From Stentor coeruleus (Eukaryota > Ciliophora > Heterotrichea > Heterotrichida > Stentoridae), in contig MPUH01000239.1 in the NCBI GenBank assembly GCA_001970955.1, positions 1 to 64,000 of the forward strand: a stretch of DNA of 64,000 bases, in the 5' to 3' direction. The position numbers were made by a program, and so were the translations under genes. Below the pieces are notes generated by a model. That model searched no databases, had not been told where the DNA came from, and saw only the letters and a program-made list of their open reading frames with translations. Position 1 is the stretch's first letter. Every line of letters begins with the position of its first letter. Positions 52,576 to 62,100 of this stretch are shown here, piece by piece.

Positions 52576-52591
52576 TTTCTAGATCTAGAAA
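52576..52591. promoter_or_regulatory. 16-bp palindrome upstream of MGC copy B
   Basis: TTTCTAGATCTAGAAA, ending 49 bp before the ATG at 52641. Compared with copy A the core differs at two positions placed symmetrically (A to G and T to C), so the palindrome is kept. Confidence 0.6.
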
Positions 52592-52640
52592 AACATGGAG
52601 AGAAAGAAGTGCTAATTGAACATCAAATATAATATAAATT

Positions 52641-52862
52641 ATGGGCTGCACAGTATTCAAAACTTATAAAAAAGGTGTATCCAAGACTTTTAAAGGCGAA
52701 AAAGAGGATGACTCTTATGGGGCAATAATAAAACATCATGCGGCTGATTTAGCAACATCAGCTGATAGAGATATAGTTGATTACTTAAAAGTGATTAGAG
52801 CACCAATAATGATATTGGAAACTAATCCTTTGTATATAAAGAGAAAATGCATTCTGTCTTGA
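52641..52862 (+). CDS. MGC array protein B
   Basis: A 73-residue close paralogue of protein A. It has the same first 11 residues (MGCTVFKTYKK), a divergent middle (GVSKTFKGEKEDDSYGAIIK) and a conserved end: DLATSADRDIVDYLKVIRAP, IMILETNPLYIKRKCILS. Conservation at both ends with a variable middle suggests selection on the lipid anchor and on the C-terminal module. The gene ends with TGA, which confirms TGA as stop. Upstream 100 bp also align with copy A, so the duplication included the promoter. Confidence 0.78.
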   Translation: MGCTVFKTYKKGVSKTFKGEKEDDSYGAIIKHHAADLATSADRDIVDYLKVIRAPIMILETNPLYIKRKCILS

Positions 52863-53864
52863 GTTAAATACTACCACGTATAATCTAAGCTTAATATATT
52901 ACTAATATTATAATAGTATATAGTATAGTATGAAAATCACTCCATTATATTATAGTTAGATTTTTTTAGATTAGAAATTTATTGTATAAAATGCAAGTCT
53001 GAGTTTTAGAAACTTGGAAATATAGGTTTTTATATTGAGATTTAAAGGAAAACAAATCAAAATACTGATGTTAAGTAATGGGAATTGTTTAAGCTAAATC
53101 AAAGTCATGATGGTAAAAAAATTATTGTAGCTAAAATTAAAGCTGATTAAAAATAAAAGTTCCATTATAAAATATGAAATAAATGATTAATTTATGTGAG
53201 AGAATGGATATTAGATGTTGATTTTAAATAACTTATTTTGAAAAATCACTAAGTTAAATATTCTTTTTAATATAAGTTTTTATAAAACTGTGATATATTT
53301 ATAAATAAAAGTGAAATAATGAAGCAATTACAGTTTGTTGTAATGAAAATTATCATCTATTTGCCATAAAATGACATTTTTGTCTAAGATAACTATGAAT
53401 TTTTACTTATATTTTAATTATTTCTGAAAATGGTAAATATTTCTTTGCCAAGGAAAACTATCAAAGCTTTTAATGATAAATTAATTTGTATAAATCTCAA
53501 TAAATAATAAATAATATTTGAGTTATATTACTATCGTTAAATTAAAATAAAATTGTTAAAGGAAATCTTTTTACACTTCAAAAAGAAGCAAAAAAACATG
53601 GATTTTAATAGGCTTCATAATAAATAGACTATTTTGTTAAAAGATAGTGAATTTATTATAAAAATCTTAGTTTATTTATTCAATAATGCCAAATTTTAAG
53701 CTATGCGCGAATTTAAAATAATAATATGGAAAATTACAGAGACAATAAGGGTAGATTAATTACAATAAATTTAGATAAAATCAATTATTTTAACTTTTTC
53801 ATACTTAAATATGACTTATAGCTTATTAGCGTTAAAAATAATTACTATATTCCATTTATACTTA
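52863..53864. other. 1.0-kb spacer in the MGC array
   Basis: AT-rich; no gene or palindrome like those before copies A and B. Confidence 0.6.
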
Positions 53865-54083
53865 ATGGGCTGTGGAACAGTAAAACAAACAGAGCAAAAG
53901 AAAACCATACAAAACCACAATACAGAAACTCTCTCTCCTGAGCTTTTCCACAAAAGGAGACTAAACTTATATAAAGCAGCAATTGAAAGAGATCGGATAA
54001 AAATTCGCAATTTAGCTCGTGTACCAATTCTTGACTTAAAATCAAACTTATTATATAGAAACCGTATGGAAAAGATAAATTAA
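53865..54083 (+). CDS. MGC array protein C
   Basis: A 72-residue protein beginning MGCGTVKQTEQKK; the ATG at 53865 is chosen over an upstream in-frame ATG at 53811 because it gives the MGC start shared with the neighbours. The end reads FHKRRLNLYKAAIERDRIKI, then RNLARVPILDLKSNLLYRNR. It pairs with copy D (55612): both have MGCG, KR(K/R), LY, ER.KI and P(I/V)L.L..N.LY..R. With A and B it shares the shorter signature [RK][AV]P[IV]..[LF]..N.LY..R. Function unknown. Confidence 0.7.
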   Translation: MGCGTVKQTEQKKTIQNHNTETLSPELFHKRRLNLYKAAIERDRIKIRNLARVPILDLKSNLLYRNRMEKIN

Positions 54084-55611
54084 CCTTAGTAAAGTGTTTC
54101 TAACAACTTAATTAAAGAAAGTAATTCTAATTCATACTTTAATTTTTCTCTCCTAGTTAGGCCATATAACTATTAGTCTATTAAAATAGGTAAACAGTGG
54201 TTATAAAAATAGCAGGAAGTAGATTTTTGGGTATCATAAACTCTGATTAACACATTCTATTTAGGGTTCTAGAAATTTAAAAAAGATTCCATTATCGTAG
54301 TTTAATTTATTACATTTATGCTAAAAATCAATTATCAAAAGGTTCATTTTTGATATACAAGAACCTTGTTATGATCTATAATATACTTCATTCTTATCAA
54401 TACAAAGTTTAATTGCTTCATACAAATTTCAGATTTTTTTTGAGTTAATTTCTGATATTGTTAAAATTGTATTAGTATTTTTAGTATCACCTTAGATAGT
54501 TAAAAAAAAAAAAATCACTAGTAAAACCTTATTATATGAGTCAGCTTTTGAATGGAATTTCATCATAATTCGCATATAAACAAAAAACTATTACGATTGT
54601 AGACAGATTATGGTTTTTCTTATAATTTTTTAGTTTTATCATATAATCTTTAGTTTTAAGTAAATTTTATAATGCTGTGTCTTTATATAGTAACTATTTT
54701 TTTTTATGTTGATTATATTTTATAGTAATAAGACTTTTTTACATAAACTTATAGTCTTTTTAAAATTTAATACTATAGTCTGCAATTTTTAAAAATTTTA
54801 TGCTAAAAGTCTTATAAAGGCGTCAAAATTTTTAATAATATAATCGTATGATAAAACATAGAATAAATTTAAAAGACCTCTTGTGATCTCATATTTACTT
54901 ACTAAACAAAGAATTGTATTGAAAAATGTAACCGAATAGATAAAATTTAGTTAATTATAATATCGTAATGGCATAATAGATATGCTTATAAAAATCAGTC
55001 GATTTTAAAACTATTGACACAAAGTCCAACATTAATTTTAATATAAAAAGAGTCTATGTAAATAAATTTCTTGATTGCATTTTTTTCTTAGCTACTTATT
55101 TTAAGTTTATATAAAATATTTTACTATCATATTATTACATTTAGAAAAGCAATCTGATAATCAAAAGCTTATTAAAAACTAATGCATAAGATGACTAGAT
55201 ATTTGAAAACAAAAAATACCTTCAATAAAAATCAATTTTTCTTCAGTGATTCCAAGTGTTAAGTAAGAAAAATATTAAATTTAAAATCGAGCATAAACAG
55301 GAAAATTATATTTTTCAAAATAAAGCATATGAAAGATTTGTTTAGATTAAAAAATATTATAGCACATTTCGAGTGAATCAAATGATAATCATTTCAAATA
55401 TATTACTTATAATTCATATTCTTCCTTAATTTCAAAATTGTCTATTTTTACAATACTAGTTCTATGCAACCAACTTTTATATGTTTTAAAATATAGTTTG
55501 ACTAATAGATATTTCATATAATTGTTTTAACTTACTTTATGCAATATTGATTATATAGTTGCTGGTTTATTAGATTCCATTAAATTATCACAAATATATA
55601 ATACTATTAAT
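54084..55611. other. 1.5-kb spacer in the MGC array
   Basis: AT-rich, with no supported feature. Confidence 0.6.
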
Positions 55612-55872
55612 ATGGGTTGCGGCATTCAAAGGGGAAAACAATACGAAAAACAAGAGACAGATCAGAAGGTTGCAGATAACAATGCTGAGAAACTTTGCTT
55701 AAAGCGAAAAATGCTTTATGATTCTATTGTTTATGAGAGACGAAAAATAAATGAGAATAAAATTTGTAAGGCTCCAGTCCTTTACTTGAGCACAAATGCT
55801 TTGTACAAATCGAGGTTAGACAGAATTTCCAAAATCTGTTATGCTAATAATATAATCATCAGTAGTCAGTAA
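55612..55872 (+). CDS. MGC array protein D
   Basis: An 86-residue protein beginning MGCGIQRGKQYEKQETDQK. Its centre and end read LCLKRKMLYDSIVYERRKIN, then KAPVLYLSTNALYKSRLDRI and a short extra tail (SKICYANNIIISSQ) absent from A-C. Gly2/Cys3 with basic residues downstream fits dual lipidation. It is the last recognisable member of the array. Family unknown outside this window. Confidence 0.7.
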   Translation: MGCGIQRGKQYEKQETDQKVADNNAEKLCLKRKMLYDSIVYERRKINENKICKAPVLYLSTNALYKSRLDRISKICYANNIIISSQ

Positions 55873-57118
55873 ATATGTAAATTCTAACTAGAAATAATAC
55901 TTTAATGGGAAAATTTCCATAAAAAGTGATCTTAAACTAGGTGAAACTCAGCTTTGAAAGGGTTGAAATAATTTTTAGGCATCTAAACTTCTTTTAAAAT
56001 TGTTACAGAAATTTAATTAATTTATTTTACTTGAAAATTGATAATTTTGCTTAGACTTTGTGTTGTATTTACAAGGAAAATAATAAAGCAGATACAATTT
56101 TCAAGTTTTTAGTAGTTTAATCATAGGAAATCGGAAAACTTTTAGACTGGATAATAGGCTTATACTTTTATTTTAAAAAACTTTCACTAATATAAACATT
56201 CATAATTCGGTTTTGTTTATGCGTATAAAACAAATAAAATGTATATTTAAGGAAGAAAAAGTTAGAAGCATGAAAAATAACTAATTATTTGTTGAATTTT
56301 TGCTTTTTTTCCTAGCAGGAGTAAGTGAAAATATAAAATCGAAGTATTTTATGGGTATGTATTAATAAAGCTATAATGTAAAATATATAATCTGCTTATA
56401 AAAGAATGGGATTTAAGGTTGCCACTTAGAAATACGGATAATTTTATAAGCGATTTTATAGGGTCGAAATGCTAATCTTATATTACGAAATGTCAGCCAT
56501 ATTGACTGAGTATAATATTTTTGCAAATGCTTAGATGATAATAATTTTCGGTATAGTAAAAAGAAAGGAATTATATAACTTAAAGAGCCACCAAAAAGTT
56601 CTATTTTATTGGAAAATATAAAATATCGTTTCAGCAAATTTTATGATCCTTTACATAAATCATTCACTAACTTAATATACTTTATTCAACTCCATATAAC
56701 AACACTGATTTCTTTTAAAAAATAGTAAATTTCACAACATTGAAAATGCAATAAAATTCAATCTTCTAAGTTTATTCTTTTCATCCCTGACATAAAAACA
56801 CCTCTTTGCCATAAAAAACTTAGCCCATCATATTTCTAACCTATCATCTAAATTTCAACCTTTCATATAAATAATGTATATATATTTTCTTATCAACTAA
56901 GTTTAATATTAAGTTATTATTCAATACACTTCCAATATAATAAAAAAACTTAAACCTACCAGTAATGCAGTAAAAAATTTTTTTAGGAGCCCTGATATCT
57001 AGAAAAACTATAAGATCCCTAAAAAATCCCCTCTCCAACTCCATATAATTTAAAAAAAAGGAGTCTCCCACTAACGAATCAGTAGTAAATTAAGTTCATG
57101 CATACATAATTTTATTAT
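55873..57118. other. Spacer after the MGC array
   Basis: AT-rich; two minus-strand open frames (56413-56637 and 56844-57071) lack coding character. Confidence 0.55.
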
Positions 57119-58228
57119 TCAATTATTATTTTCCTTAATACCAAGTTTCTTCATATGCTTATCAAGTAATGAATTTATTGCAACACTATTAATCCCTTCA
57201 AAAATACTAGTCCCAGCACGAGTTTTAATCCTAACATTAGCTTTTTGCATAAGCAAAATACTAACCATCTCCACACTTTGCGCTTTTACCGCTAAAAACA
57301 ATGGGGACCTTCCAGCCTAAATAATTCTTACAAAGTCCAAATTATCAACCCAAGTCCCTGCCGCTAATAAAATTTTAGCAACTTTTATATGTCCTCTTTT
57401 AACTGCCCAATGAAGTGAAGACTGCCCAGAACTATCAAAAACATGAGCAAGCCATTTATTAGTTTCAAGCATCAAAGCTACATTTTCAGCATTTCCTTCT
57501 TTACAAGCTGAAAGAAACTCTTTACTTTTTGGTATCCCATAAGGTACTCCAGGTAAAAACTCATGTATTTTATGAACAATCATAGGGTTGATTTTCAACA
57601 TTCTATAATGTTTTATTGAAGACATAGCTCGACGATATCTATCATTAATTCTGTTTTGATTTACTTTTTGTGTATTTTCATATGGGATATTAAGAACTGA
57701 TGGGGAAATCTGTAAAGGATTAGGTTTTATACGGACTATACAAGCTTGTTCTAGTTCTTTTTCTTGAGGAATAATATTGAAAAACTTTCTTGGAAGCTGA
57801 ATATCTCCTATGAGTTTATGTGAGAATTTATGCTTTGATGGAATGTATCTTTCAGAAAAACTGTCATGATTTTCGACTATGGTGTCGATGTTTTTTTCTC
57901 GAGATTTGAGGATTCGAGTTGTTAGTTGCCTTTGCTGAAGGTTTATAGCAGAAAAGTGAGTTTTGAGCTGCTGTTGACGTTGTTTGAGACTTTTACGAAA
58001 TGGTTTAGGGGACGAGATTTGTAAAGTTACTCTGCGTGAGAGGTTCGAAACTGGGATTCTGTTAATAGTTTTTCGCATTTGGGATGGAGCTGGGGAATTT
58101 ACGATTGAAGTTGATTGGAAAAATTTTCCTATTGAATGAGGGCTTGTTTTACCAGAGTAGCTACAACGAGAGTAGAGGCTTTGTCTTAATGAAGATAGAC
58201 TCTTGGTTCCTTTCAATGACAGCTCCAT
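57119..58228 (-). CDS. Ankyrin-repeat protein, two exons
   Basis: Exons 57332-58228 and 57119-57316 join into 364 residues. The first 210 residues are Ser/Arg/Lys-rich (SLRQSLYSRCSYSGKTSPHS) and unrecognised. From about 235 there are three to four ankyrin repeats: SKEFLSACKEGNAENVALML, GQSSLHWAVKRGHIKVAKIL, and, spliced, GRSPLFLAVKAQSVEMVSIL, with a last partial repeat before the end KKLGIKENNN. Ankyrin repeats mediate protein binding; the partner is unknown. The layout of basic head and C-terminal ankyrins is common among ciliate proteins of unknown role. Confidence 0.88.
57317..57331 (-). other. 15-nt intron, ankyrin gene
   Basis: On the minus strand GTAAGAATTATTTAG, phase 0. It falls between two ankyrin repeats, joining WVDNLDF to AGRSPLF. 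A at position 10. Confidence 0.92.
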
Positions 58229-59088
58229 AATTAGTATTTTGATGGATGTTAGAAGATTAATAAAAATTATATTGAATGAAGAGGATTTTTTTATGTTTTT
58301 TGATGGTTTTAATATTGAATAATGGATTTGGGATAAATTTGAATATGAGATTTTGAAATAATTTAAAATTAGAGGATGATTTATATGGATTTATGTGAGA
58401 TTTATGATTTTTTTGTGTTGATGTTAGAGAGTTTTAGATAAATGAAAATAGTTTTGAATAAAGAAAGGAGATTTTAAAATATGATAATTGGTATAGTAAA
58501 GTGATTGTGTTTTATTAGATAAGTAGGTGAATTAAGATTAAAGGCTTTTTTGTTTGAAAATATGAGGAGAGTTTGGAGATTATGATTGGAAAATAAACTG
58601 TTTTGTATATAAAAAATGATAGTGAAAACAGAAAAAATACAATGTAATAATATCAAGTAATTTAAACTAATTCTACAAATAAAAACCTATAAATACTATT
58701 TATGTATTAGAATACTTTATAATTTCACAAAATAATTACATCAATTTACTAAAAACATCGTTTCTAAAAAAATCTGCTATCTCTACAAAAGTCATAATCA
58801 ACAACCCCATCTCAATAAAAATTCGTTCCTCAACAACTAAATCTTATTAAAAATTCCCTAAAAAACTATTTTAATCTAAATAATATATCTATAATCACTA
58901 TATATTACAATAATCCAGATAAAATTTTTAAAATACAAGAAACTGAAGACCAACTAAACTTCATGATCAAGTTTTCATATAAAAAATAAACATACCTCAT
59001 TCTTTTACCCATTAACAAAATCCCAAATTTTTTTTTCACAAAAAAAATCTTTCTCATATCACATCATTTATCCTCAAATATTAACTAT
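58229..59088. other. Spacer between two minus-strand genes
   Basis: G-rich on the plus strand near 58229 and C-rich before 59088, the mirrored skew. No gene. Confidence 0.6.
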
Positions 59089-62079
59089 CTAATTTTCCTT
59101 TTTCTCTGGGAGAACTTTCTTCCTAGACATTCTACTAACAAACTTAAGTACTTCATCTATAAACGTCACAGGTATAGAAAACGCAAGTACCAATTGCCAT
59201 TCCTTCCAATCTAAAGGCAATATTCCAAATATCTCATTGAAAAATGGTACATAAAGTATAACACAATGTAAAGTCATCGATACACTAATCGCAAGCAAAA
59301 GCCACAAATTTACCCATGGAGGCATATGAATCAAAGACCCATCTTCAGAAAGGGCATTAAGTGCATTAAACATTTCAATTGTCACAAGTACTGATAAAGA
59401 AAGTGTACTAGCTTTAATTTTACCTTCAGTAAAATACAAACAAGGGTTTTTTTCTAAGTCAAGTCCATTCCAATTAGCAAGTTTAAAATCTTTCCAACCA
59501 GGACATTCTGACCAATTCGATAATTGAGCATATGAAACAAGTGGATGTCCATCAGTACTTTCAAAAAACAAATACCAATATACAAAAATACCAACTGTTG
59601 CAGCTCCAACATAAGCTCCTATAACAAAATACCTGAAAAATACCCAATTTGTAATAAGTGGTTCATCACTTTTTCTTGGTGGAGTGTTCATTATTTCTAA
59701 ATCAGGAGGATTAAACCCTAAAGCTGTTGCTGGAGGACCATCTGTAACTAAATTAACCCATAAAAGCTGTACTGAAGTAAAACCTTCTGGTAAACCTAAC
59801 ATAGCTGTTAAGAAAATACTTACAACTTCTCCAATATTTGATGATATAAGATATCTAATAAATGCTTTTGTGTTGTTGTATATTGATCTACCTTCTTCAA
59901 CTGCTGCGACTATTGTTGAGAATTTATCATCAGCCAAAACCATATCTGATGCACTTTTTGCCACTTCAGTACCTGCAATCCCCATTGCTATTCCAATATT
60001 TGCTGCTTTTAAAGCTGGGGCATCATTAACCCCATCTCCAGTCATAGCGACTATTTCATTAAGATCTTTTAATAAACATACAAGTCGGTATTTGGTTTCT
60101 GGACTTGTTCTACTAAAAACACAAGAATCTGATTTTTGAAGTTTGGCTTTTAATACATCATCTTTCATTGCGGCAAGTTCAATTCCAGTAAGACTTAAAG
60201 TACTTTCATTCATAATACCCACTTTTTTCGCTATAGCTTCTGCTGTAATTTTATTATCCCCAGTTATCATGAATACTTTAACTCCAGCTTTTTTACATAG
60301 TTTTATAGCATCTTGGACTTCTGGTCTTGGTGGATCTCTCATAGCGACAACACCTAAAAATATTAGTTGGCTTTCAATTGCCACGAAATTTTTAGGATCT
60401 TCAAGGGTTTTATGAGCTTGATGATTTGGCCCATTATAATTTGATAGTTCTGCTGTTTGATCTTTGTAGGCTAATGCTAAACATCTTAATCCTTCTGATG
60501 CGAATTTGGTACAGTTTTCTAAGACTTTATCTTTTAGTTTACCTGACATTGGCACTTTTTCACCTGATGGGAGAAGGATATGTGAGGATCTTTCAATGAT
60601 TTTTTCAGGGGCACCTTTTGTGTAGAGGAGATTTTCACTGTTTTTTTTACTGCAAAGCATACTCATACTTTTTCTTTCACTTGTAAACTCGAGGGCTACA
60701 ATTTTTTTTATATCTTTTTCTTCGAGGTCAGAGAAAAAACCTGATTTCGCTTTAAGGCTGCGTCTGAGCTTTTCGACTAGGACTCTTAGGGCACCTTCTG
60801 TTGCCATGCCTGTGATTTTGAATCGGCCATTAACATTTTCTAGCATGGAACTGTTGCAGAAGTGCATTGTGTTGGTAAAGTGCTTAAGGACAGGAGAAAA
60901 ATGCTCAGGATTTATGTCTTTAACTTCTCCTGATGGATCAAAACTATGCCCAGTAACAGTAAAACTATCGAACTCATTAGCTTTAGCTGAAGGGATAAAA
61001 AAGTTAGTCACAGTCATCTCATTAGTTGTAAGTGTTCCAGTCTTATCAGAGCATATAATTGTAGTGCATCCAAGGGTTTCAACACTAGGGAGTTTCATAA
61101 CAATAGCATTCCTCTTAGCCATCCTTCTAGTACCCAAAGCTAAACAAGTTGTAATAACCGCAGGTAATCCTTCAGGAACAGCAGCAACAGCAAGTGCAAC
61201 TGCAATCTTAAAATAATAAATCGCTCCTCTAAAAACACTTCCATGAATCTCATCATAAAAATTCTTATAATTCATAACCCAAACCAACAAACAAATACCA
61301 AAAATCACTTTAGCCAATAAATTCCCAAATTCATCAAGTTTTTCTTCCAAAGGTGTTTTACTTTCTTCAGCTTGTCCTTCTTGAACTAAAGATTGTATTT
61401 TCCCAATTGCCGTTTTCATTCCTATCTCAACAACAACAGCAATAGCAGCTCCACTAGCAACACTAGTACTTGAAAACAATATATTTGCTTGTTGATCATA
61501 ATTATCTCCTTTACATGTTCCAGCATGTTTGCTTATAGGTTCTGTTTCTCCAGTTAATGATGATTGTTCTACTTTTAATGATGGGGTTAGAAGTTTGACT
61601 ACTCTAACATCAGCTGGAGATCTATTGCCAACTGTTATTTCAATAATATCTCCTGGGACAAGTTCTTTGGCTAGAATGGTTTTCCACTCTTTATTTCTTA
61701 AAACTCTTGCATGTTCTGATTGTAAATCTTTTAATGCTTCTAAGGCTGCTTCTGCATTAGATTCTTGCCATACACCAACTGCAGCATTTGCTATGAGGAT
61801 TAGAAGGATGACTATTGGCTCGACAAAACCTAAGATTCCTTCATTTTTGTCTAATAATGCTATTATTGTTGAAATCACTGCGGCGACGAGTAGGATTATA
61901 ACCATCAGGTCTTCGAACTGTTCTAGAATCAAAGAGAATAAACTCTTGCCTTCAGGCTTGGCTAACTCGTTAAATCCGTATGTTGCCCTACGATTTAGAA
62001 CTTCTTGTTCGGTAAGACCATCAGAAATACTTGTTTTTAGCTCTGAAAGCACGTTTTCTCCAAGCTTCTCGTGCCACAT
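59089..62079 (-). CDS. SERCA-type P2A Ca2+-ATPase
   Basis: A 996-residue protein colinear with SERCA. Landmarks: SSLTGETEPISK in the actuator domain, VAAVPEGLPAVIT in TM4, phosphorylation site ICSDKTGTLTTNE with Asp345, KGAPE in the nucleotide domain, MITGDNKITAEAIA, MTGDGVNDAPALKAA, NIGEVVSIF in TM5 and LLWVNLVTDGPPATALGFNP in TM6, which holds Ca2+ ligands. Ten membrane helices are expected. The C-terminus is LPEKKEN, a KKXX dilysine retrieval signal, which fits the ER or alveolar sacs. It pumps two Ca2+ per ATP in other eukaryotes. A strong Ca2+ store pump suits a contractile, ciliated cell. No intron. Confidence 0.97.
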   Translation of the reverse strand: MWHEKLGENVLSELKTSISDGLTEQEVLNRRATYGFNELAKPEGKSLFSLILEQFEDLMVIILLVAAVISTIIALLDKNEGILGFVEPIVILLILIANAAVGVWQESNAEAALEALKDLQSEHARVLRNKEWKTILAKELVPGDIIEITVGNRSPADVRVVKLLTPSLKVEQSSLTGETEPISKHAGTCKGDNYDQQANILFSSTSVASGAAIAVVVEIGMKTAIGKIQSLVQEGQAEESKTPLEEKLDEFGNLLAKVIFGICLLVWVMNYKNFYDEIHGSVFRGAIYYFKIAVALAVAAVPEGLPAVITTCLALGTRRMAKRNAIVMKLPSVETLGCTTIICSDKTGTLTTNEMTVTNFFIPSAKANEFDSFTVTGHSFDPSGEVKDINPEHFSPVLKHFTNTMHFCNSSMLENVNGRFKITGMATEGALRVLVEKLRRSLKAKSGFFSDLEEKDIKKIVALEFTSERKSMSMLCSKKNSENLLYTKGAPEKIIERSSHILLPSGEKVPMSGKLKDKVLENCTKFASEGLRCLALAYKDQTAELSNYNGPNHQAHKTLEDPKNFVAIESQLIFLGVVAMRDPPRPEVQDAIKLCKKAGVKVFMITGDNKITAEAIAKKVGIMNESTLSLTGIELAAMKDDVLKAKLQKSDSCVFSRTSPETKYRLVCLLKDLNEIVAMTGDGVNDAPALKAANIGIAMGIAGTEVAKSASDMVLADDKFSTIVAAVEEGRSIYNNTKAFIRYLISSNIGEVVSIFLTAMLGLPEGFTSVQLLWVNLVTDGPPATALGFNPPDLEIMNTPPRKSDEPLITNWVFFRYFVIGAYVGAATVGIFVYWYLFFESTDGHPLVSYAQLSNWSECPGWKDFKLANWNGLDLEKNPCLYFTEGKIKASTLSLSVLVTIEMFNALNALSEDGSLIHMPPWVNLWLLLAISVSMTLHCVILYVPFFNEIFGILPLDWKEWQLVLAFSIPVTFIDEVLKFVSRMSRKKVLPEKKEN

Positions 62080-62100
62080 TTATACACGTGGTAAATGGCA
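62072..62100. promoter_or_regulatory. Inverted repeat enclosing the SERCA start codon
   Basis: In the mRNA sense, TGCCATTT pairs with AAA(TG)TGGCA, a 2-nt bulge in an 8-bp stem around an 11-nt loop containing CACGTG. The ATG lies within the 3' arm. Confidence 0.4.

Larger units (their letters stand above)
50533..52640. other. 2.1-kb spacer in the MGC array
   Basis: No supported gene. Contains a pogo-like repeat remnant at 51549-51670 and, at its right end, the palindrome at 52576-52591. Confidence 0.6.

Noticed and set aside
56413-56637. 74-codon minus-strand frame
   Set aside because: Hydrophobic/basic AT-rich composition without homologous features or promoter-like skew.
56844-57071. Minus-strand frame with IRAPKKIF, similar to the MGC A/B motif IRAP..IF
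   Set aside because: Starts with GTG, has no MGC start and the spacing before IRAP differs by two residues; may be chance or a decayed copy, so not called.
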